A DNA stretch of 64,000 nt from Gillisia lutea. Its GTDB lineage: Bacteria > Bacteroidota > Bacteroidia > Flavobacteriales > Flavobacteriaceae. The position numbers and the translations under genes were made by a program. Numbering within the stretch: the stretch's first letter is position 1; each line of letters opens with the position of its first letter. The stretch is taken from the NCBI RefSeq assembly GCF_021568705.1, contig NZ_JAKGTH010000009.1, forward strand, positions 124,001 to 188,000, given 5' to 3'. Under the pieces are notes generated by a model, which was given only the letters and a program-made list of their open reading frames with translations, was not told the DNA's origin and made no database searches. Below, piece by piece: positions 44,074 to 53,215 of the stretch.

Positions 44074-46443
44074 TTATTTATTGAGAAGTGTTTCATTAAA
44101 TAAGTTAAGAATACGTTTGTATTCATCGGTCCAACTGCTGGGTTCTATGAAACCGTGATCTTCTACAGGGTATAAGGCCATTTCCCAGTTTTCTTTTTTA
44201 AGTTCTATTAAACGCTGAGAAAGACGAACTACATCCTGAAAGTGTACATTTACGTCGAGCATTCCATGTGCAATTAATAAATTCCCTTTTAGGCCTTCAG
44301 CAAAATAGATAGGAGAAGATTGTTTGTAGGCAATAGGGTCTTGTTCAGGAGTATTCAAGATATTCGAGGTGTATCCGTCGTTATAATGAGCCCAATCGGT
44401 TACCGAGCGTAAAGCTGCTCCAGATTTGAAGGTTTCTGCTTCATTGAATAAAGCCATTAATGTAATGAAGCCACCATAACTTCCACCATAGATCCCAATG
44501 TTGTCTTTGTCTATACCATGTTCTGCAACCAGGTATTCAGCCCCATCCACTTGGTCAGATAAATCTTTACCGCCCATATGTCTATAAATACCTGTTCTCC
44601 AATCTCGGCCATACCCGGCGCTTCCCCTGTAATCGATATCCAGAACAGTATAACCCAAGTCGGTTAATAAATTATGGAACATATATTCCCTAAAATAACT
44701 GGACCACCATTTATGTGCGTTTTGAAGGTATCCTGCGCCATGAACAAATATTACTGCAGTTCCATTTTTATTAGAAATTTCGGGTTGATAAATTCTAGCA
44801 GGTACCATTGTTCCATCTTCAGCTTGAAATTTTATTAAATCGGGATCTCTCCATTTATAAGCTGTAAATTCTTCCGATTGCCCGGAAGTGAGTTGTTTTG
44901 CTATAGAATTGGAAGAAGTCTTTTTAATGTATAACTCCCATGGTTTGTTGCTGTATGAATAAAGAATTACCATTTGTTTTTCATCTGGCGATAGGTATAC
45001 ATCGTTATTCCCGATCACTGTGGTAAGTTTCTCCATTTTTCCTCCATACAACGGCATTTTATAAAAATGACGTTCTCCCGGTCCTTCCTGTGAGGTAGTT
45101 AGGTACCAGGATTTTTTATCTGAAGAAATAAAAGGTTCAAAAACTTCATACTCACCTGCAGTAAGAGCCTGTTTGTTGGTTGTTTCAATATTCAATAAAT
45201 ATAAATGGGAATAACCACTTTGTTCAGATTGAAAATAGATCGTTTTATTATCTGGCAACCAGCCCAGCGTCCCACTGCTATATGAATAACCTATTCCCGG
45301 ACCAGCGATCCAGGCTTCATCTCTTTGCCTGTCTAAATTTTTAAGCTTACCAGTATCTAAATCTAATAAAGTGATCCATCTGTCCTTATTATCGGTAGAA
45401 CGAATATTCACAATAGCATTCTGGCTATCATCCGAAAAAATTGTACTCCATGGAATTACACTTCTATCAGATTTCTCCCAGGTTCTATTCGGATAATATT
45501 TAACATAATCTGGCTGGTCTTGTATCCCCGGAAGATTATTTGTTTGAGCAGGATAAACAGTATCTTTTTCAATGTTGTATATCAGCAAATCTATTTTTCC
45601 AGGCTCATCTCCCACCTTACTTCTGGTGTTGAGGTCCTGGGTATATCCGGAAGCATCTACATAATTGGGAACTATGGTATTTTTATTGTCGCTTCTGGTA
45701 ATTAAGTTGAATGTAGCATATTTACCCGAAGGTGAAAGTTGAAGATTGCTAATAACTTTGCTCCCGGTGTAAAAGACGAAAGGATCCTTTTTGACCATTT
45801 CCTTATAAGCATCACTTTTTTCCTTCTTCTCTTTTCTTTCTTTTATGATCTGAAGTAAGCTGAGGTTTTCATTTTCAAGCCATTCATCTTTTTTAGTTTT
45901 TTTTGTATCATTTTCCTTTTTCTCTGTGTTTTTGATGTTGGTCACCTTTTTAATCGAGCCAGAGGAAAGAGAGTATATATAAATGTTGTCGTTAAAATTA
46001 AAGGAAACCAGATCCTCATTTTCCATAAATTGCGGATTGCTTATACGCTCCCCAAGATCTATCAGGGTACTGCTGGAATTTGTTTTAGTGATTAACATTT
46101 TTAAGTGACCATCTTGAGTGTATATCCTCTTCGAACGTTTCGAATTATAATCCCCATATACAGACTCTAGTTTTTGTTCTTCAGAAAAAGAAGCTTTTAT
46201 AATTTCATCAGGATTCTTTAAGTTGATCTTATATAAAGAATCAGCAGGGTCTTTCTGAAGATTATAATTGAAATAAATAGTCTTACTATCGGCGCTCCAT
46301 TTTATATTAGAAGGAAAAGTCCCCATCCAGCTGGGGTCCTGCATTATTTTATCGACACTTAATTCGCTGGTTTGCGCGAAGATTATTTGAGTGTTTAATA
46401 CTAGAAATAGTACAATAGAAATTTTTTGTAAAGATGTGTGCAT
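44074..46443 (-). CDS. Secreted S9 prolyl oligopeptidase-family peptidase
   Basis: About 789 residues, start placed at the ATG that opens a signal peptide (M-H-T-S-L-Q-K, then hydrophobic core to F-A-Q), nine codons after the first possible one. N-terminal two thirds is a WD40/beta-propeller-like part with Asp-rich strands; a Lys/Glu-rich insert is near residues 190-215. The C-terminal alpha/beta-hydrolase has GGSYGGF (Ser), GMLDVNVHFQD (Asp) and EDHGF (His). Resembles DPP IV-type peptidases of the periplasm. Divergent from apt. Confidence 0.9.
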   Translation of the reverse strand: MHTSLQKISIVLFLVLNTQIIFAQTSELSVDKIMQDPSWMGTFPSNIKWSADSKTIYFNYNLQKDPADSLYKINLKNPDEIIKASFSEEQKLESVYGDYNSKRSKRIYTQDGHLKMLITKTNSSSTLIDLGERISNPQFMENEDLVSFNFNDNIYIYSLSSGSIKKVTNIKNTEKKENDTKKTKKDEWLENENLSLLQIIKERKEKKEKSDAYKEMVKKDPFVFYTGSKVISNLQLSPSGKYATFNLITRSDNKNTIVPNYVDASGYTQDLNTRSKVGDEPGKIDLLIYNIEKDTVYPAQTNNLPGIQDQPDYVKYYPNRTWEKSDRSVIPWSTIFSDDSQNAIVNIRSTDNKDRWITLLDLDTGKLKNLDRQRDEAWIAGPGIGYSYSSGTLGWLPDNKTIYFQSEQSGYSHLYLLNIETTNKQALTAGEYEVFEPFISSDKKSWYLTTSQEGPGERHFYKMPLYGGKMEKLTTVIGNNDVYLSPDEKQMVILYSYSNKPWELYIKKTSSNSIAKQLTSGQSEEFTAYKWRDPDLIKFQAEDGTMVPARIYQPEISNKNGTAVIFVHGAGYLQNAHKWWSSYFREYMFHNLLTDLGYTVLDIDYRGSAGYGRDWRTGIYRHMGGKDLSDQVDGAEYLVAEHGIDKDNIGIYGGSYGGFITLMALFNEAETFKSGAALRSVTDWAHYNDGYTSNILNTPEQDPIAYKQSSPIYFAEGLKGNLLIAHGMLDVNVHFQDVVRLSQRLIELKKENWEMALYPVEDHGFIEPSSWTDEYKRILNLFNETLLNK

Positions 46444-46597
46444 AGATGAAATTAGTTTAATAATCAACAAATTGATTGTAGCAAGATAAATAAAAAATTG
46501 TCCTAACAGTCCACTCTCTGGTCGTCCTTGAAAAAGAGAATTAAAAAAAGCCTGTGTTATTTCATAAAGGAAAACCTATGTTTTTTATCTTGCAGAT

Positions 46598-47113
46598 ATG
46601 ATTCACCTAGATAAATTTATTCGTGACATTCCAAATTTCCCAAAAGAAGGAATTCGGTTCAAGGATATCACGCCTTTGCTGAAAGACCCCAGAGCTGTAA
46701 AAGAAGCCTTAACACAACTATTGGAACTTTTAGGAAACCATACAATTGATAAAGTTGTGGGAATTGAATCTCGTGGGTTTTTCTTCGGAATGCTTATAGC
46801 GCAAGAATTGGGCGCAGGATTTGTACCCATGAGAAAACCCGGAAAACTTCCATATACCACTTTTTCTGAAAAATATGAATTAGAGTATGGTTTCGACGCT
46901 TTGGAAATTCATGAAGATGCCATCGCAAATGGAGAGAGGGTTTTACTTCATGATGATGTTCTTGCTACTGGGGGCACGGCTAAAGTTGCCTGTAACTTAA
47001 TTGAAAAACTGGGTGGGGAGATCGTGCAATGCAACTTTTTAATGGAACTATCTTTTTTGAATGGAATTGAAAAATTGCAGGGTTACGAAGTAAAGTCGGT
47101 ATTGAAATATTAA
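46598..47113 (+). CDS. apt: Adenine phosphoribosyltransferase
   Basis: Salvages adenine to AMP with PRPP. The PRPP motif LLHDDVLATGGTA is at about 124-136, and GIESRGFFFG and PMRKPGKLP are present. 171 residues. The 3' end overlaps, tail to tail, a 50-residue gene on the other strand. Confidence 0.95.
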   Translation: MIHLDKFIRDIPNFPKEGIRFKDITPLLKDPRAVKEALTQLLELLGNHTIDKVVGIESRGFFFGMLIAQELGAGFVPMRKPGKLPYTTFSEKYELEYGFDALEIHEDAIANGERVLLHDDVLATGGTAKVACNLIEKLGGEIVQCNFLMELSFLNGIEKLQGYEVKSVLKY

Positions 47114-47262
47114 TCCAATGCGTTTTTGGTAACCCACAATTTCCAGCCAATTATGGCCATTTGAACTTTAGTTGCTTTCTGTAGGTCCAAGCGCTTTTTA
47201 GAATAGCTTGGCAGTACAGCTTTGTTAAATTTAGAAAGAAATCGAAAGAAACTCTTCTTCAT
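47110..47262 (-). CDS. Conserved 50-residue basic protein of unknown function
   Basis: Reads from ATG (minus, 47260-47262) to TAA: M-K-K-S-F-F-R-F-L, Lys-rich to residue 30, then QMAIIGWKLWVTKNALD. It overlaps the apt stop by four bases on the opposite strand. I recall nearly identical small proteins next to apt in flavobacteria, some labelled SsrA-binding protein; at 50 residues it cannot be SmpB, so that name looks wrong. A nucleic-acid or membrane-surface binder is possible from the charge. Confidence 0.7.
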   Translation of the reverse strand: MKKSFFRFLSKFNKAVLPSYSKKRLDLQKATKVQMAIIGWKLWVTKNALD

Positions 47263-47314
47263 ATAGAAACCAGTTTTTTTCAAAGATATTGAAAATGAGA
47301 ATATAATGAACTAA

Positions 47315-47352
47315 AAAGTGGATAGGCACTAATAATAGCGCCTATCCACTTT
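47315..47352 (-). terminator. Terminator of the M56 gene
   Basis: AAAGTGGATAGGC and exact complement around a 12-base loop, followed on the minus strand by T5. Lies 23 bases after the M56 stop. Confidence 0.8.
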
Positions 47353-47374
47353 CGTTAGCTAATAAAGTTTTCTA

Positions 47375-49156
47375 TTATTCTTTCTTTGTCTTTGTTGTGA
47401 TCTCTATAACTCCATGCATACCTTTTTCTCCGTATTTTTTTGTAGCCGCATCACCTTTTAAAACATCGACTCTTTCGATGTCTTGGGGGCTGGTAGTATT
47501 AATAATTAGATCGGATGCTTGTTCCTGTCCATCTATAACTACTAAAGGTTTTTCGTTCTTATTCTGAAAGACGATCTCTGTTTTGGTGTCTTCAGGAGCT
47601 TTTCCTTTTTCAGCCTTGTTCAGTTTTATAACTTTTGTAGCTTTATTTGTTTTCCAAGTAAGGGAATCCTTAGAGGTAAATATTACTTTGCTACTGTTAT
47701 TACTATATGCTCTAATCACCTTAACTGTTCTTTCGTTCTTCGGCTTAAGATCTACTATAACAACGCCATTTTTTCCTTTTGTTCCGTACTTTGTTGTAGC
47801 GCTCTTTCCTTTTAATACATCTACCATTTTTATAATGTTAGGATTTAAAGTATCTATTGCAATTGCGTCCACAATCTCATCATCAATAATATAAAGTAAG
47901 TCATTGTTTTCATTCTCGTCCTGTTTGTAAAATACAGTAGAAGAATTATTAGTCGTTACTTTTATATGTTTGGTGGCAGATTGGATATTCAGTTTCTCAT
48001 CTTCATTTAACGTTATGGTGAAAGTTTCTATGCCTTTAGAATCATTTACAGCATAAGCGCCAGATTCTTCGTTCGTCTTGTGTTTGTATTTAACCTTGAT
48101 ACCGGTAAGCTGCCCTTCATTAGAATATTTTACGTTTTTAAATTCAAGCTTAATTCCTGCTTTTTCAAACTCAGACTCATATTCTTTCAGGGTTTTTTCT
48201 GAAGTATTTTTATTAACAACTACTGAAATTAGATCGTTACTTTCGTACTCTACCTCTACCACTTCAATATTGCCGGAAGTTTTAACCTGTGCAAGCGTTT
48301 TTACATTGAAGCTTAGCATTAATGCGATAATAACTGGAAAAATTAAAGCAGCTTTCCAAGAGTTGTTAGTTTGTTTCGATTTGTTGTTTAACATAACTAT
48401 TCGTTTTTTGATAAATGATTGATGAAAATTATTAGTAAGGGCAAGATTGAAATTGCCTGTAGAAACTTTAATAAGAGCTTTTTGATATTCTTTAATTGAC
48501 GCGGGAACTTCGCTGGCGGTTTCATTATCTGCGATATATTCTAAATTTTGTTGAATACCTTTAATATAAAGCCATGCTAAGGGATTAAACCATTGGTATA
48601 TCAAGTGGAAATTTGCAATTAGAATATCGGCAGTATGCCATTGTCTTACATGTGTTTTTTCATGTTTCAAAATAAAATCTAATTCGGTTTCAGAATGTAA
48701 ATCAGGATTATAAACCACATAGTTCATAAATGAAAAAGGGGCGATTTCTTTTTCTGTGAGCACAAATTTTATATTTCCATCCTGATGGTAATCTTTCCCC
48801 AATATCAAATTTAAGAGTGACGAGGTTTGAAGAAGGAACCTGATTATCATGAAGCCTACTCCTAATAAATAGATCGTTAAAAGGACGTTCTCCCAAGTAA
48901 AATAAGAGTTCATGTTAGCAGTGCTTATATCTGTATAATTTACAGATGAAAGCTCTAATGGCTGTATAGGTGTTTCTATTAATACTGTCTTTGTGAAATA
49001 GATACCTGGTAGAATTGCAGCAGCAAATATTCCGCTCATCAAAAAACGTCTGTTTAAATTAAAAGTGATATCCTTTTTCAGCAGAAAATGATATATTCCG
49101 TAAAACAGGCTAATTAAAAAGCTGCTTTTCGCTAGGTATATTAAAAGATCATTCAT
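47375..49156 (-). CDS. BlaR1-like M56 metallopeptidase with two TonB-plug-like C-terminal domains
   Basis: About 593 residues from the ATG at 49156 (an earlier TTG is weaker). Four membrane helices, the zinc motif HEKTH (about 165-169) between helices three and four, then a long extracellular part. Near its end are two segments, VDVLKGKSATTKYGTKGKNG and VDVLKGDAATKKYGEKGMHG, each of TonB-receptor plug type, preceded by Y-I-I-D-D and V-V-I-D-G. It overlaps the BlaI-type repressor by eight bases and is probably the sensor that triggers its cleavage. Ligand unknown; beta-lactam sensing is not evident. Confidence 0.85.
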   Translation of the reverse strand: MNDLLIYLAKSSFLISLFYGIYHFLLKKDITFNLNRRFLMSGIFAAAILPGIYFTKTVLIETPIQPLELSSVNYTDISTANMNSYFTWENVLLTIYLLGVGFMIIRFLLQTSSLLNLILGKDYHQDGNIKFVLTEKEIAPFSFMNYVVYNPDLHSETELDFILKHEKTHVRQWHTADILIANFHLIYQWFNPLAWLYIKGIQQNLEYIADNETASEVPASIKEYQKALIKVSTGNFNLALTNNFHQSFIKKRIVMLNNKSKQTNNSWKAALIFPVIIALMLSFNVKTLAQVKTSGNIEVVEVEYESNDLISVVVNKNTSEKTLKEYESEFEKAGIKLEFKNVKYSNEGQLTGIKVKYKHKTNEESGAYAVNDSKGIETFTITLNEDEKLNIQSATKHIKVTTNNSSTVFYKQDENENNDLLYIIDDEIVDAIAIDTLNPNIIKMVDVLKGKSATTKYGTKGKNGVVIVDLKPKNERTVKVIRAYSNNSSKVIFTSKDSLTWKTNKATKVIKLNKAEKGKAPEDTKTEIVFQNKNEKPLVVIDGQEQASDLIINTTSPQDIERVDVLKGDAATKKYGEKGMHGVIEITTKTKKE

Positions 49157-49517
49157 TAGAATCTTTATTTTCAATAATATCTAAAATCTCTCTCAGCTCT
49201 GCTGCACTTATCTTTTCTTCCTTTGCGAAAAACGATACCATGCTCTTATAGGAGTTGTCAAAAAACTTCTTGCTAGCGGTCTGCATAAATTGCTTTCTAT
49301 ACTCTTCTTTACTAACGGCAGGGTAGTACTGATGCGTTTTACCAAACGCGGTATGAGCTATATACCCTTTTTCTTCTATATTCCTGATAATAGTAGAAAC
49401 AGTATTATAATGCAGATTCTTCTCTGGAATTTCGGCTAAAACTTCCTTAACGAAAGCTTTTTTGAGCTTCCATAGCACATGCATTATTTCTTCTTCTTTG
49501 TTGGTGAGTTTTTCCAT
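49149..49517 (-). CDS. BlaI/MecI/CopY-family transcriptional repressor
   Basis: 122 residues: winged helix (1-75, LTNKEEEIMHVLWKLKKAFV then NTVSTIIRNIEEKGYI) and a C-terminal dimerisation part. In characterised systems the M56 partner causes its proteolysis. Its own promoter (TATATTTG, minus, 49549-49556) carries two palindromic sites, the likely operators. Confidence 0.92.
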   Translation of the reverse strand: MEKLTNKEEEIMHVLWKLKKAFVKEVLAEIPEKNLHYNTVSTIIRNIEEKGYIAHTAFGKTHQYYPAVSKEEYRKQFMQTASKKFFDNSYKSMVSFFAKEEKISAAELREILDIIENKDSNE

Positions 49518-49548
49518 ATTTAAAGAGTAATATTCTTTGTGATCGGTT

Positions 49549-49592
49549 CAAATATAACTATAAAAATCGTTTCAAAACTATTTTTATAGTTA
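49549..49592 (-). promoter_or_regulatory. blaI promoter with two operators 20 bp apart
   Basis: Minus-strand -7 box TATATTTG at 49549-49556. Two 16-bp sites lie just upstream: AACTATAAAAATCGTT (49556-49571, one arm mismatch) and AACTATTTTTATAGTT (49576-49591, perfect six-base arms). Their centres are 20 bp, about two helical turns, apart. The pair also forms a 13-bp inverted repeat at 49555-49592. Position on the promoter fits repression. Confidence 0.75.
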
Positions 49593-49650
49593 AAATTAGA
49601 GAAGTGCACATAGTCCTAACTTTCTTTATCTTCGCCAAAAAATAGAATAA

Positions 49651-50595
49651 ATGAGCATTTTATATATTTTACTAGGTTTTGTATTACTGGTTGTTGGGGG
49701 AGAATTCTTGGTGAGATCTTCTGTGGCTTTATCCTTTAAATTAAAGCTATCTAAAATGGTGATAGGTTTAACCGTAGTGTCTTTTGCTACTTCGGCGCCA
49801 GAATTACTGGTTAGCTTACAAGCTGCTTTAAATGGATTTTCTGATATCTCCCTGGGAAATGTAATAGGATCCAACATAGCTAATATAGGATTGGTATTAG
49901 GAATTACTGCTATCATTGCCCCGCTTACGGTAGATAAAGATTTCTATAAATTCAACTGGCCGGTAATGATGGTCTTTTCTATGATGCTCTATTTCTTTTT
50001 AAGCAGTGGAGACAATTTATCCAGATTAGAAGGCATTGCATTGCTCTTAGGTATTGGATTATACCTTATAATATTGATTATGCGATCTCGTAAAGCCCAT
50101 GTAGAGGTAGATGGGGTAGACGATTCTTTGCTGCAAACCTCTAATTTTAAAATGATTGTTTGGTTACTTATTGGAGGAGTTGCCCTGTATGCAGGATCTG
50201 AGTTTTTAGTAACAGGAGCGGTAGATCTGGCTGAAATGATGGGGGTGAGTGAGCGCGTAATTTCGGTAACTATGATTGCTGTTGGAACAAGCGTTCCAGA
50301 GTTGGCAGCTTCGGTAATAGCCGCTTTAAGAAAGGAAAAAGCAATTTCTCTGGGGAACCTGATAGGTTCCAATATCTTCAACATTGCATCTGTATTGGGA
50401 GTGACAGCTCTTATTCAGCCTATAGCTGTTAAATCGGAAGCTATCCTAACCAGCGATATCTTTTGGATGATAGGTTTCGCATTTATATTAATTCCGTTAG
50501 TTCTTATTCCAAAGAAATTTGTTTTAAATCGCTATAAAGGCATTTTTTTGTTCGTTAGCTATGCTGTTTTTGTGGGATTAGCATTTTTAGGATAA
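49651..50595 (+). CDS. Calcium/sodium antiporter (CaCA family)
   Basis: 314 residues, about ten helices in two inverted halves. Each half has the alpha-repeat: SAPELLVSLQAAL and GNVIGSNIANIG in the first, SVPELAASVIAAL and GNLIGSNIFNIA in the second. Probably exports Ca2+ in exchange for Na+ or H+. Divergent from the BlaI gene; its start lies 59 bases from the operators, so it could be in the same regulon. Confidence 0.92.
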   Translation: MSILYILLGFVLLVVGGEFLVRSSVALSFKLKLSKMVIGLTVVSFATSAPELLVSLQAALNGFSDISLGNVIGSNIANIGLVLGITAIIAPLTVDKDFYKFNWPVMMVFSMMLYFFLSSGDNLSRLEGIALLLGIGLYLIILIMRSRKAHVEVDGVDDSLLQTSNFKMIVWLLIGGVALYAGSEFLVTGAVDLAEMMGVSERVISVTMIAVGTSVPELAASVIAALRKEKAISLGNLIGSNIFNIASVLGVTALIQPIAVKSEAILTSDIFWMIGFAFILIPLVLIPKKFVLNRYKGIFLFVSYAVFVGLAFLG

Positions 50596-50638
50596 TTTTA
50601 AGGGCATATTCTTATTTTAAGTATATTTTAATAATTTT

Positions 50639-50683
50639 CACCCCTTATTTTTAGGGGGTGTATTGGTAAAACGTGTATTTTTG
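50639..50683 (+). promoter_or_regulatory. glnN promoter with upstream inverted repeat
   Basis: TATTTTTG (8/8) at 50676-50683; upstream CACCCC (50639-50644) and GGGGTG (50655-50660) with a ten-base spacer. The repeat is where a -33 element would be, and no TTG is at the right distance, so an activator or repressor may bind there. Confidence 0.5.
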
Positions 50684-50717
50684 CGGGAATTAATCTTTAA
50701 TTTTCAAACAACACAAC

Positions 50718-52904
50718 ATGTCTACCTTAAGATTTCAAGCTTTAAAAGAAACCCTGAACCGTAAGCCAGTTCAAATTGATGAAACCCTAAGAAGATCAGA
50801 GCTCTTTGGAAAAAACGTTTTTAACGAAACGGTAATGAGACAATTCCTTACTAAGGAAGCTTACCAAAGTGTCGTTGATGCTAATATCAAGGGAACTAAA
50901 ATTAGCCGTGTAATTGCCGATCATATTTCTACCGGAATGAAAGAATGGGCGATCTCCAAAGGAGTTACTCATTATACTCACTGGTTTCAACCATTAACAG
51001 GTTCAACTGCAGAGAAACACGATGCTTTTTTTGAAACCATTGGCGATGGATTAGCTATTGAAAAATTTGCAGGTAGCCAATTAGTACAACAAGAACCCGA
51101 TGCTTCTAGCTTTCCAAATGGAGGTATAAGAAATACCTTTGAGGCTAGGGGGTACACTGCATGGGATCCAACATCTCCTGCATTTATTTATGGTACAACT
51201 TTATGTATTCCTACGGTATTCGTGTCTTATACCGGAGAGGCCTTAGATTATAAAACTCCTCTATTGCGAGCTTTACAAACGATAGATCAGGCAGCAACCG
51301 ATGTAGCTAAATATTTTGATAAAAATGTTACTAAAGTAACCGCAACCCTTGGTTGGGAGCAGGAATACTTTCTTATAGATTCTGCATTGGCAGCTTCTCG
51401 TCCCGATTTACAATTATCGGGTCGTACCCTTTTAGGTCATTCTCCTGCTAAAGGACAACAGTTGGATGATCATTATTTCGGGTCTATTCCTTCTCGTGTT
51501 CTTTCTTTTATGAGAGATTTAGAGATCGAATCTATGTTATTAGGAATACCTGTGAAAACCCGTCATAATGAAGTGGCTCCAAACCAGTTCGAGTTGGCAC
51601 CTATTTTTGAAGAAGCTAACTTGGCTGTAGATCATAACTCCTTATTAATGGATGTGATGGATAAAGTTGCTGAAAGACATAATTTTAAAGTGCTTTTTCA
51701 TGAAAAACCATTTAAGGGAATTAATGGAAGTGGTAAACATAACAACTGGTCGTTAAGTACAGATACGGGAGTTAATTTATTAGGGCCTGGAAGTACACCA
51801 ATGAAGAACTTGCAGTTTCTTACGTTCTTTATCAACACTATTAAAGCAGTGCATGATAATGAAGAATTGTTAAGAGCTACTATTGCAAGTGCGTCTAACG
51901 ATCATAGATTGGGAGCTAATGAAGCACCACCAGCAATTATTTCTGCCTTTATTGGAAGTCAGTTAACAGCGGTTCTGGATGAGCTTGAAAAAGTTACCGA
52001 TGGAAAACTTTCTCCTCAAGAGAAAACAGACCTTAAACTGAACGTTGTAGGGAAGATTCCTGAAATATTATTAGATAATACAGATAGAAACAGAACTTCT
52101 CCTTTCGCATTTACTGGTAATAAATTTGAATTTAGAGCTGTTGGTTCCACGGCTAACTGTGCGAGCCCAATGACTGTTTTAAATACTATAGTAGCGAAAC
52201 AACTTATAGAATTTAAAAAGAGTGTAGACAGTCTTGTGAAAGACAAAAAAATGAAGAAGGATGATGCCATCTTTAATGTGTTAAGAGAGTATATCAAAAA
52301 ATCTAAGAAAATTCGTTTTGAAGGAGATGGTTACGGTGATGCATGGCAAGAAGAAGCAGCTAAAAGAGGATTAAGTAATAATAAGACAACTCCGTTGGCT
52401 TTACAGGCCCAAGTCTCTAAAAAGGCGATTGCGCTTTTTGAAGAAATGGGAGTAATGAATAAAAGGGAACTTGTAGCAAGACATGAGATCGAGCTGGAAG
52501 ATTATTCTATGCGCATTCAAATTGAAGGACGTATTTTAGGTGATATTGCTCGAAACCATGTAATTCCAACAGCAATTAGATATCAAAATATCTTAATTGA
52601 AAACGTACGTGGACTTAAAGAAATCTTCGAGTCTGATTTTGAAAAACATTCTAAAGAACAGTTGAGCATTATTAAAGAGATATCTAATCATATTGAAAAC
52701 ATTAATGCTGATGTTACCGATATGATTGAACAGCGTAAGAGAGCAAATGTTATTGAAGATGCCGAAAAACGTGCGTTTGCATATTGTGATGATGTGAAAC
52801 CATTCTTCGAAAAGATAAGATACCACTGTGATAAATTAGAGTTATTGGTAGATGATGAGCTTTGGCCATTAACCAAATATAGAGAGCTATTATTCACAAG
52901 ATAA
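50718..52904 (+). CDS. glnN: Glutamine synthetase type III
   Basis: 728-residue GSIII, the form common in Bacteroidetes and about 1.6 times the length of GSI. Assimilates ammonium into glutamate. The N-terminal part (FGKNVFNETVMRQFL; KGVTHYTHWFQPLTG), the ATP-binding region (GSGKHNNWSL) and the active-site NRTSPFAFTG are all present. A long C-terminal helical part (about 590-728) follows. A strong terminator is downstream; regulation by nitrogen is probable from the operator-like repeat. Confidence 0.95.
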   Translation: MSTLRFQALKETLNRKPVQIDETLRRSELFGKNVFNETVMRQFLTKEAYQSVVDANIKGTKISRVIADHISTGMKEWAISKGVTHYTHWFQPLTGSTAEKHDAFFETIGDGLAIEKFAGSQLVQQEPDASSFPNGGIRNTFEARGYTAWDPTSPAFIYGTTLCIPTVFVSYTGEALDYKTPLLRALQTIDQAATDVAKYFDKNVTKVTATLGWEQEYFLIDSALAASRPDLQLSGRTLLGHSPAKGQQLDDHYFGSIPSRVLSFMRDLEIESMLLGIPVKTRHNEVAPNQFELAPIFEEANLAVDHNSLLMDVMDKVAERHNFKVLFHEKPFKGINGSGKHNNWSLSTDTGVNLLGPGSTPMKNLQFLTFFINTIKAVHDNEELLRATIASASNDHRLGANEAPPAIISAFIGSQLTAVLDELEKVTDGKLSPQEKTDLKLNVVGKIPEILLDNTDRNRTSPFAFTGNKFEFRAVGSTANCASPMTVLNTIVAKQLIEFKKSVDSLVKDKKMKKDDAIFNVLREYIKKSKKIRFEGDGYGDAWQEEAAKRGLSNNKTTPLALQAQVSKKAIALFEEMGVMNKRELVARHEIELEDYSMRIQIEGRILGDIARNHVIPTAIRYQNILIENVRGLKEIFESDFEKHSKEQLSIIKEISNHIENINADVTDMIEQRKRANVIEDAEKRAFAYCDDVKPFFEKIRYHCDKLELLVDDELWPLTKYRELLFTR

Positions 52905-53215
52905 TGTGGATATTGTAGGAATATTCCTGTTAAAACCCTGATGCTATCAGGGTTTTTTTGTTTAAAATGAGAATATGTTAAAAAGATTAAGGTCTTTTAA
53001 CAAATATTTCAGTTGTTAGTCGAAAAGAATTTATTGTAAGTACTCTTTTTTATACATTAGCTATGCGATTCAGTGGAACCCTCACTCCAACCCCCTTACA
53101 AATGGATCGTACATAAATCACATACACCCCTTTATTGAATACCCGCCCCATAACTACGGATTAATTTCCGAGTTCAAATATGTAATTTTTATTAACCATT
53201 TAAATATTTACAATT
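52905..53215. other. 311-base gap before the curli operon with terminator and C-rich repeats
   Basis: Contains the glnN terminator (52932-52959) and, at 53077-53150, an unusual run of C-rich clusters on the plus strand: CCCCC (53091-53095), CCCC (53127-53130) and CCCGCCCC (53142-53149). These stand out in AT-rich DNA and are 40-120 bases before the operon, where an activator would bind. No open frame of note. A weak -7 like TAATTTTT is near 53182. Confidence 0.45.
52932..52959 (+). terminator. Terminator of glnN
   Basis: AAAACCCTGAT-GCT-ATCAGGGTTTT then T to 52959. Confidence 0.9.

Noticed and set aside
47110-47262. SsrA-binding protein (SmpB) annotation for the 50-residue gene
   Set aside because: SmpB is about 150 residues with an OB fold; this protein is one third of that and shares no motif I can see.
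47583-47894. Plus-strand frame inside the M56 gene
   Set aside because: Low-complexity reversed image of the M56 coding sequence; Ser/Phe/Leu-rich as expected of antisense frames.
49149-49517. Beta-lactam resistance locus
   Set aside because: The repressor and M56 sensor are present but there is no beta-lactamase or penicillin-binding protein next to them.
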